DNA of 64,000 nt from Micropruina sp. (GTDB lineage: Bacteria; Actinomycetota; Actinomycetes; Propionibacteriales; Propionibacteriaceae). The first letter of the stretch is position 1. Every line of letters starts with the position of its first letter. The stretch covers positions 372,001 to 436,000 of the forward strand of contig JADJVZ010000012.1 in NCBI GenBank assembly GCA_016716635.1, written 5' to 3'. Made by a program: the position numbers and the translations under genes. Below, one piece after another: positions 58,743 through 64,000 of this stretch. The notes under the pieces are model-generated. The model did no database searches and was not told where the DNA came from. It saw nothing but the letters and a program-made list of their open reading frames with translations.

Positions 58743-60581
58743 ATGCCCATTACCGCTGAGCAGATCCTCGCCGGCGCCCCCGCCATCGCCACACCGGAGC
58801 TCGTGCGGTGGGTCACCGATGTGGCCAGCCTCACCCAGCCAGACGCCGTGTATTGGTGCGATGGATCCGTCGCCGAGCGGGACCGCCTCTATGACGAGAT
58901 GGTCGCCTCCGGCACCTTCACCAAGCTCAATCCGGCCCTCCGTCCCAACAGCTACCTCGCGCGTTCGCTGCCGTCCGACGTGGCGCGCGTGGAGTCCCGC
59001 ACGTTCATTTGTTCGGAGAACGAAGCCGACGCTGGGCCCACGAACAACTGGGCCGCCCCCGCCGAGATGCGTAAGACCTTGGCGAAGGTGTTCCACGGTT
59101 CCATGCGGGGCCGGACGATGTACGTCATCCCCTTCTCGATGGGCCCGCTGGGCGGACCGATTTCCAAGCTCGGCATCGAGATCTCCGATTCGCCCTACGT
59201 GGTGGTCAACATGCGGATCATGACCCGCATGGGCGCCGCGGCCCTTCAAGGCATCGCCGATGGCCAGTACTGGGTGCCGGCTGTCCACAGCGTGGGTTAC
59301 CCGCTGGTCGACGCCGACGGCAACGCGCGTCCGGACGTGGCCTGGCCGTGCAACGACGACAAATACATCACGCACTTCCCGGAGACCCGCGAAATCTGGT
59401 CCTACGGTTCGGGCTACGGCGGCAACGCGCTGCTCGGCAAGAAGTGCTACGCGCTGCGCATCGCCTCGGTGCTGGCCCGCGATGAAGGCTGGCTCGCCGA
59501 GCACATGCTGATCCTCAAGATCACCGGTCCGGACGGCCGCGTCTACCACCTCACGGCGGCTTTCCCGTCCGCGTGTGGCAAGACGAACCTGGCCATGCTG
59601 CGTCCCACCATTCCGGGCTGGAAGGTCGAGACCATCGGCGACGACATCGCCTGGATGCGGCCCGGCGCTGACGGTCGCCTCTACGCGATCAACCCCGAGG
59701 CGGGCTTCTTCGGCGTGGCACCGTACACGTCCCTGAAGACCAACCCGACCGCGCTCGAAGCCCTCGATCACGACACGATCTTCACCAACGTGGCGCTCAC
59801 CGATGACGGCGATGTCTGGTGGGAGGGCATGACCGAGGACGTCCCGGCGCACCTCATCGACTGGCAGGGCAACGATTGGACGCCCGAGTCGACGACCCCG
59901 GCCGCGCACCCGAACAGCCGATTCACCGTCCGCGCCGACCAGGCCTCCTCGATCTCCCCCGAGTGGGAGTCGCCCCAGGGAGTCCCGATCGATGTCATCT
60001 TGTTCGGTGGTCGCCGCGCGTCCAACGTTCCGCTGATCTCCCAGGCGTACAACTGGAGTCACGGCGTGTTCGTGGGGGCCACGGTCTCCTCCGAGCAGAC
60101 CGCTGCGGCTGAGGGCGCCGTCGGCGACCTGCGCCGCGATCCGTTCGCGATGCTGCCGTTCTGTGGCTACAACATGGCCGATTACTGGGGCCACTGGCTC
60201 GAGTTGGGCCAGACGTTGGGCGACAAGGCCCCGCACATCTTCCAGGTCAACTGGTTCCGCAAGGGCTCGGACGGCAAGTTCCTGTGGCCGGGCTTCGGCG
60301 AGAACAGCCGCGCCATTGAGTGGGCGCTGCGCCGGGTGAACGGCGAGGTCTACGGCCACGACGCAATCTCCGGACGCATCCCCAACGAGGGCGAGCTCAA
60401 CGTGGAGGGTCTCGACATCACGTCCGAGCAGCTCAACGAGCTGTTCGCGCTCGATCCGGCCGCCTGGCAGCACGAAGCCGACCTCACCGAGGAGTACTTC
60501 AAGAAGTTCGGCGACAAGGTCCCCCAGGAGTTGTGGCACGAGCTCACGTGGCTGCGGAACCGCACCAACGGCGTCTACTGA
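58743..60581 (+). CDS. pckG: Phosphoenolpyruvate carboxykinase (GTP)
   Basis: 612 aa, the normal length. Interconverts oxaloacetate + GTP and PEP + CO2 + GDP; gluconeogenic, or anaplerotic in propionic-type metabolism. Visible: PNSYLARSLP (substrate Arg), kinase 1a loop TAAFPSACGKTNLAML (about 275-290), kinase 2 region GDDIAWMRPGADG, and GGRRASNVPLISQAYNW. ATG at 58743 with AGGGAG upstream; the open frame extends further 5' without family support. Confidence 0.96.
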   Translation: MPITAEQILAGAPAIATPELVRWVTDVASLTQPDAVYWCDGSVAERDRLYDEMVASGTFTKLNPALRPNSYLARSLPSDVARVESRTFICSENEADAGPTNNWAAPAEMRKTLAKVFHGSMRGRTMYVIPFSMGPLGGPISKLGIEISDSPYVVVNMRIMTRMGAAALQGIADGQYWVPAVHSVGYPLVDADGNARPDVAWPCNDDKYITHFPETREIWSYGSGYGGNALLGKKCYALRIASVLARDEGWLAEHMLILKITGPDGRVYHLTAAFPSACGKTNLAMLRPTIPGWKVETIGDDIAWMRPGADGRLYAINPEAGFFGVAPYTSLKTNPTALEALDHDTIFTNVALTDDGDVWWEGMTEDVPAHLIDWQGNDWTPESTTPAAHPNSRFTVRADQASSISPEWESPQGVPIDVILFGGRRASNVPLISQAYNWSHGVFVGATVSSEQTAAAEGAVGDLRRDPFAMLPFCGYNMADYWGHWLELGQTLGDKAPHIFQVNWFRKGSDGKFLWPGFGENSRAIEWALRRVNGEVYGHDAISGRIPNEGELNVEGLDITSEQLNELFALDPAAWQHEADLTEEYFKKFGDKVPQELWHELTWLRNRTNGVY

Positions 60582-60591
60582 GAAGCCACCT

Positions 60592-60630
60592 AGCCGAGAG
60601 CCCCGGACGATTCGTCCGGGGCTCTCGGCT
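60592..60630 (+). terminator. Terminator of pckG
   Basis: 17-bp GC-rich stem (AGCCGAGAGCCCCGGAC and its complement) with a 5-nt GATTC loop, followed by TGTCTGT. Begins 10 bp after the stop codon. Confidence 0.85.
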
Positions 60631-60651
60631 TGTCTGTCGCCGCCGACTCCA

Positions 60652-60710
60652 CCGAATCATGCTGAATCCCTGCCCCGCCCATCGACGGGCCAGATTCTGC
60701 ATGATTGGGG
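60652..60710. repeat. Imperfect hairpin element between pckG and tRNA-Ser
   Basis: Arms CCGAATCATGCTGAATC and GATTCTGCATGATTGGGG (15 of 17 paired) around a GC-rich centre with its own stem CCCATCGACGGG. No role known; resembles in design the other intergenic hairpins here. Confidence 0.45.
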
Positions 60711-60746
60711 GGAGTCGCATCGTGGCGGACAGCCTCCGGTGACAGG

Positions 60747-60782
60747 AAAGCCCCTCCCAGGGAGACCCCGGGAGGGGCTTTT
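60747..60782 (-). terminator. Terminator of tRNA-Ser
   Basis: AAAGCCCCTCCC (60747-60758) and GGGAGGGGCTTT (60770-60781), 12-bp perfect stem. Lies just downstream of the tRNA on the minus strand. Confidence 0.85.
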
Positions 60783-60787
60783 GCCTT

Positions 60788-60881
60788 TGGCGGAGGTGCG
60801 GGGATTTGAACCCCGGAGAGGGTTGAAGCCCTCAACCCGCTTAGCAGGCGGGCGCCATAGACCGGACTAGGCGACACCTCC
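60788..60881 (-). tRNA. tRNA-Ser(GCT)
   Basis: Acceptor GGAGGTG/CACCTCC, long variable arm (class II), anticodon loop CTGCTAA giving GCT, T arm with GGTTCAAATCC, and an encoded CCA end. Reads AGC and AGU codons. Confidence 0.95.
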
Positions 60882-61047
60882 TCTGGCGTTTTGAGAGCCT
60901 ACCGGCCCGCCTAGAGTCCCGGCAAAGTGGGATGCGACCGTGGTCGTGGGCGGGACTGCCTACGGTTCGCTTCCCGGACGCTTTCCCTGTCCCTCGTATG
61001 TTCCCCGGCTATGCTCGGCGGAGCCCCCTTAAGAAGGACACGAACCT

Positions 61048-62700
61048 ATGAGTGGCAATCGGCCCTTGGGTGGAATCCCCTCCGCCCGCCGCGCGCTACC
61101 GGCCGACAGCGGCAGCCCACAAGGCCATCACCGCGCCACGCGCAGCGCGGGGCCGACGTTTCGCAACGCGATCGGTTTCACGATTCTTGGCACGCTCATT
61201 CCCGGTGTGGGGCTTATCCGTGCTGGTCGAAAAGTGCCCGGCTGGATCATCCTCGGTTTCACGATCGCGTTCGCGGGCACGATTGCCGCCCTGGCGGTCT
61301 TCCGCCGCCAATGGCTGATCGCCCTCGCGGTGAACCCCACGTTCTTGTACGGGTTGGCCGTCGCGCTTCTCGTGGCTGGTGTCGTGTGGGTCGCCACCAT
61401 CGTCGCGACGCATGTGTCGCTGCGTCCCCGGCCCGCCACGATGACGCAACGCTCGCTCGGTGCCGTCCTGGTGGGTGTGCTCGCGTTCGCCGTTGCGGCC
61501 CCCCTCGCGTTCGGCGCCCAGTTGAGCTACACCCAAGGCAGCTTGGTTCAAACGTTGTTCGGCGGCGACAACACCACTGCCACCACCACCAAGATCGACG
61601 CCGCGGATCCCTGGAAGGACAAAGACAGGCTCAACATCTTGATCCTGGGCGGCGACTCGGGTGGCGGACGGGCGAGCAGCCTCGGCGCCCGCACCGACTC
61701 CGTCATGGTGGCGTCAATCGACACCCATAGCGGCGCAACCACGCTCTTCCAGTTGCCTCGCCAGACAGCCCGGATGCCCTTCCCCAAGGATTCGCCTCTC
61801 TACGCGTTCTACCCGAAGGGTTTCTACAACGGGAACCCCAGCGACGGCGAGTACATGTTGAACGCCATGTACGACAACGTGGGGCAACGCACCGGCACCG
61901 CGATTCTCGGCCCCACGAGCAACTTCGGGGCCGACGTCGTGAAGCTCTCGGTGGGCGAGGCGCTCGGCCTCAAGCTCGACTACTACGTGTTCGTCAATCT
62001 GGACGGCTTCGTCGACATCATCGATGCCCTGGGAGGCATCAGCCTGAACGTGAACTGGACCGTCGCCATCGGCGGCAACGAGGACGCGGTCACCGGCAAG
62101 ATCACGGTGAAGCCGGTCGCCATCCTGCAGCCCGAGCCCGATGTGCACCTCGATGGCACGTGGGCGCTGGCCTACGCGCGCTCCCGCCTGCTGCACGACG
62201 ATTACCACCGCCAGGTGCAGCAGCGCTGCGTGATCAATGCTGTGCTCAAGAAGGCGGACCCAGCCAGCATCTTGGCTAACTACGAATCCATCGCCCGGGC
62301 TGGCAAGAAGACCATTCTCACGGACGTGCCCAGCACCATGCTGCCGTCGATGGCGGATCTCGCGCTCAAGGTCAAGAACGGCAACCTGCAGAGCGTCGGT
62401 TTCATGGACGGCGTGGGTGGCTACGACTCCGCGAATCCGAACTTCACCGAGATGCGGGCCTACGTGCAGCAGGTCCTCACGGCCCAAACAGCAGCGGTGA
62501 GTTCCGGAACGTCGGCGAGCCCCACCGCGTCGGCGAGTGCCTCCAGCGCCAGCGTCTCCGCGACCCCTACCGCCCAGCCGACGTCCACCAAGTCGACGCC
62601 CACCAAGTCGACACCCACCCCGACGACCACCAAGACTCCGCTCGGTGCGGCGCAGGATCTGACCGATCAATGCGCCTACCACCCCACCACGGAGAAGTAA
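61048..62700 (+). CDS. LytR-CpsA-Psr (LCP) family protein 1
   Basis: 550 aa. Attaches glycopolymers such as teichoic acid-like or arabinogalactan-type chains to peptidoglycan. The LCP domain runs from about 190 to 430: LNILILGGDSGGGRASSLGA, ARTDSVMVASIDTHSG, FQLPRQTARMPFP with the catalytic Arg pair, and YARSRLLHDDYHRQVQQR. Four hydrophobic segments precede it (about 40-157), where the family usually has one. The C-terminal 60 residues are Ser/Thr/Pro-rich (wall-spanning type) and end QCAYHPTTEK. Confidence 0.9.
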   Translation: MSGNRPLGGIPSARRALPADSGSPQGHHRATRSAGPTFRNAIGFTILGTLIPGVGLIRAGRKVPGWIILGFTIAFAGTIAALAVFRRQWLIALAVNPTFLYGLAVALLVAGVVWVATIVATHVSLRPRPATMTQRSLGAVLVGVLAFAVAAPLAFGAQLSYTQGSLVQTLFGGDNTTATTTKIDAADPWKDKDRLNILILGGDSGGGRASSLGARTDSVMVASIDTHSGATTLFQLPRQTARMPFPKDSPLYAFYPKGFYNGNPSDGEYMLNAMYDNVGQRTGTAILGPTSNFGADVVKLSVGEALGLKLDYYVFVNLDGFVDIIDALGGISLNVNWTVAIGGNEDAVTGKITVKPVAILQPEPDVHLDGTWALAYARSRLLHDDYHRQVQQRCVINAVLKKADPASILANYESIARAGKKTILTDVPSTMLPSMADLALKVKNGNLQSVGFMDGVGGYDSANPNFTEMRAYVQQVLTAQTAAVSSGTSASPTASASASSASVSATPTAQPTSTKSTPTKSTPTPTTTKTPLGAAQDLTDQCAYHPTTEK

Positions 62701-62830
62701 CCTCCACCTAGCCCCGGCGCGCTGAGGTACCGGTCGTGCCCACAAGGCCGTCCCACGCTCATCTCACGCCGCGAGGGTCACGACCCCCACTCCGGTTACC
62801 ATGGCTTCTTCTCACCCCGAAGGAAGCCCC

Positions 62831-64000
62831 ATGCCCCGCAATCGAGCGCCCGGCCACGCCGGGGTCGCTCGACGCGTGGCGCCGCCAGATTCGCAGCCGT
62901 TCGGCGGGAGCTCGCGTGCACCCGTCCGCGCCAATCGCTCCTTCAGCGTGGCCGTGCTCTTCACCATCGTGGGAACGGCACTGCCCGGCCTGGGCCTCCT
63001 GCGTGCCGGCCATCGCAGGGCGGGCACCATTGTGCTGACCTGCGCTTTGATTCTCGTGGGGGGAATCGCCGCCATCGCAGCGTTCCGTCGCCAGTGGCTC
63101 CTCGATGCTGCCGTGAATCCCACCGTCCTCGTGGGAATCGCTGCCTTCCTCCTCATCGCCGGCCTGACCTGGGGCGTCGTCGTCGTCGCCACGCACCTCT
63201 CCCTTCGCCCCCGCCCGGCCACGACGTCGCAGCGAGCCATCGGAGCGGCTCTGGTCGGTGTTCTCGTGTTCGCGATCGCCGCCCCCGTGGGCTTCGCGGC
63301 GCAGTTGAGTCTGAGCCAGGCGAGCCTCGTGCAGACCGTGTTCGGCGGCGACAACACCACTGCCACCACCACCAAGATCGACGCCGCGGATCCGTGGAAA
63401 GACAAGAGTCGGCTCAATATCTTGCTTCTCGGTGGCGACTCGGGCGACGGTCGCAAGGTCAGTCTTGGCGCGCGCACCGACACCGTGATCGTGGCCTCCA
63501 TCGACACCCACACCGGGGCTACCGCCCTGTTCCAGTTGCCCCGGCAAACGGCCCGGATGCCGTTCCCGAAGGATTCGCCTCTCTACCCCTTCTACCCGAA
63601 GGGTTTCTACGACGGCAGCAACCCCGACAATGAAGAGTTCACGCTGAACGCCGAGTATGACAACGTGGCGCAGAAGACCGGCAGGACCATCCTTGGCCCC
63701 ACCAGCAACTTCGGCGCCGACGTCCTGAAGCTCTCAGTCGGAGAAGCCCTAGGCCTCAAACTCGACTACTACGTCTTCGTCAACCTCGATGGTTTCGTGA
63801 CGATCATCGACGCCCTCGGCGGCATCGAGGTGAACGTCAACTGGACCGTCGCCATCGGCGGCAACAAGGACGCCCAGGGCCGCATCACCGTCAAGCCAGT
63901 GGCGATCCTCCAGCCCGAGGCGAACGTCCACCTCGACGGTACTTGGGCTCTGGCCTACGCCCGCTCGCGGTTGCTGCACGACGACTACTACCGCAATGTG
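62831..64000 (+). CDS. LCP family protein 2 (3' end outside window)
   Basis: Open from ATG 62831 to the window edge: 390 codons with no stop. Same plan as the gene upstream: four membrane segments, then LNILLLGGDSGDGRKVSLGA, FQLPRQTARMPFP, DYYVFVNLDGFV and YARSRLLHDDYYRN. The two proteins share long identical stretches (GGDNTTATTTKIDAADPW), so they are a recent tandem duplication, with faster change in the N-terminal 40 residues. Ribosome binding site GAAGGAAG 5-6 nt upstream. Confidence 0.9.
   Translation, partial: MPRNRAPGHAGVARRVAPPDSQPFGGSSRAPVRANRSFSVAVLFTIVGTALPGLGLLRAGHRRAGTIVLTCALILVGGIAAIAAFRRQWLLDAAVNPTVLVGIAAFLLIAGLTWGVVVVATHLSLRPRPATTSQRAIGAALVGVLVFAIAAPVGFAAQLSLSQASLVQTVFGGDNTTATTTKIDAADPWKDKSRLNILLLGGDSGDGRKVSLGARTDTVIVASIDTHTGATALFQLPRQTARMPFPKDSPLYPFYPKGFYDGSNPDNEEFTLNAEYDNVAQKTGRTILGPTSNFGADVLKLSVGEALGLKLDYYVFVNLDGFVTIIDALGGIEVNVNWTVAIGGNKDAQGRITVKPVAILQPEANVHLDGTWALAYARSRLLHDDYYRNV

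Noticed and set aside
58593..60539. 648-residue open frame on the minus strand
   Set aside because: Antisense to pckG, which has clear motifs; the minus translation is Gly/Arg/Val-rich with no domain.
56661..60881. tRNA genes as integration sites of the toxin island
   Set aside because: The tRNAs are 7-12 kb from the island and no partial tRNA copy was seen at the island edges or beside the integrase genes.

Overview
The window is chromosomal DNA of a high-GC Gram-positive actinobacterium. It has many GTG/TTG starts, tight ATGA/GTGA gene overlaps, a mycobacterial-type MenB, the actinobacterial tadA-associated gene, a GTP-dependent PEP carboxykinase and two LytR-CpsA-Psr proteins. A propionibacterial relative is plausible, but no rRNA or marker gene here proves it.

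Layout. 1-9.6 kb: housekeeping genes (tadA and partner, upp, YbaK-like deacylase, menB, an acyl-CoA ligase, a TetR pair) in a stretch with unusually many intergenic repeats. 9.6-14.4 kb: glycerophosphodiesterase, DUF885 protein, GNAT, SDR. 14.6-21.4 kb: a seven-gene operon on the minus strand for an ABC-2 exporter with two adaptor proteins and a TetR regulator. 21.9-27.6 kb: GH38 mannosidase with a membrane protein, and divergent psuK-psuG for pseudouridine breakdown. 27.6-32.6 kb: a repeat-rich gap, a membrane protein, flavodoxin, aldo/keto reductase and an HTH regulator.

32.7-48.2 kb is the striking part: an island of three secreted toxin/immunity pairs. The toxins share one leader (Sec signal peptide plus about 50 residues) and carry three unrelated C-terminal domains, one an HNH nuclease and one preceded by a HINT autoprotease. 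Each toxin overlaps its immunity gene by 4 bp. Woven between them are two nearly identical, directly repeated copies of a 6.2-kb module coding for an RHH protein, a zinc-ribbon protein, a tyrosine recombinase, a CHC2/TOPRIM primase fused to an ATPase, and an XRE regulator. The repeat edges fall inside the toxin leader and inside an immunity gene, so the toxin leader looks like the crossover point for exchanging toxin tips. The island is bracketed by inward-facing ends of one IS3-family element: a short remnant on the left and a complete 1351-bp copy on the right.

49.7-64 kb: ChaA-type antiporter; a cluster of an Lgt-like protein, a radical SAM protein resembling the tetraether-lipid-synthase group, and a series of small proline-rich membrane proteins; an AbrB-like protein and a hydrolase; tRNA-Arg; two membrane/hydrolase genes; pckG; tRNA-Ser; and two tandem LCP proteins, the second cut by the window end.

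A second theme is the number of small palindromic or tail-duplicating repeats (at least five families). They sit at gene 3' ends and in places supply the last codons of a gene.
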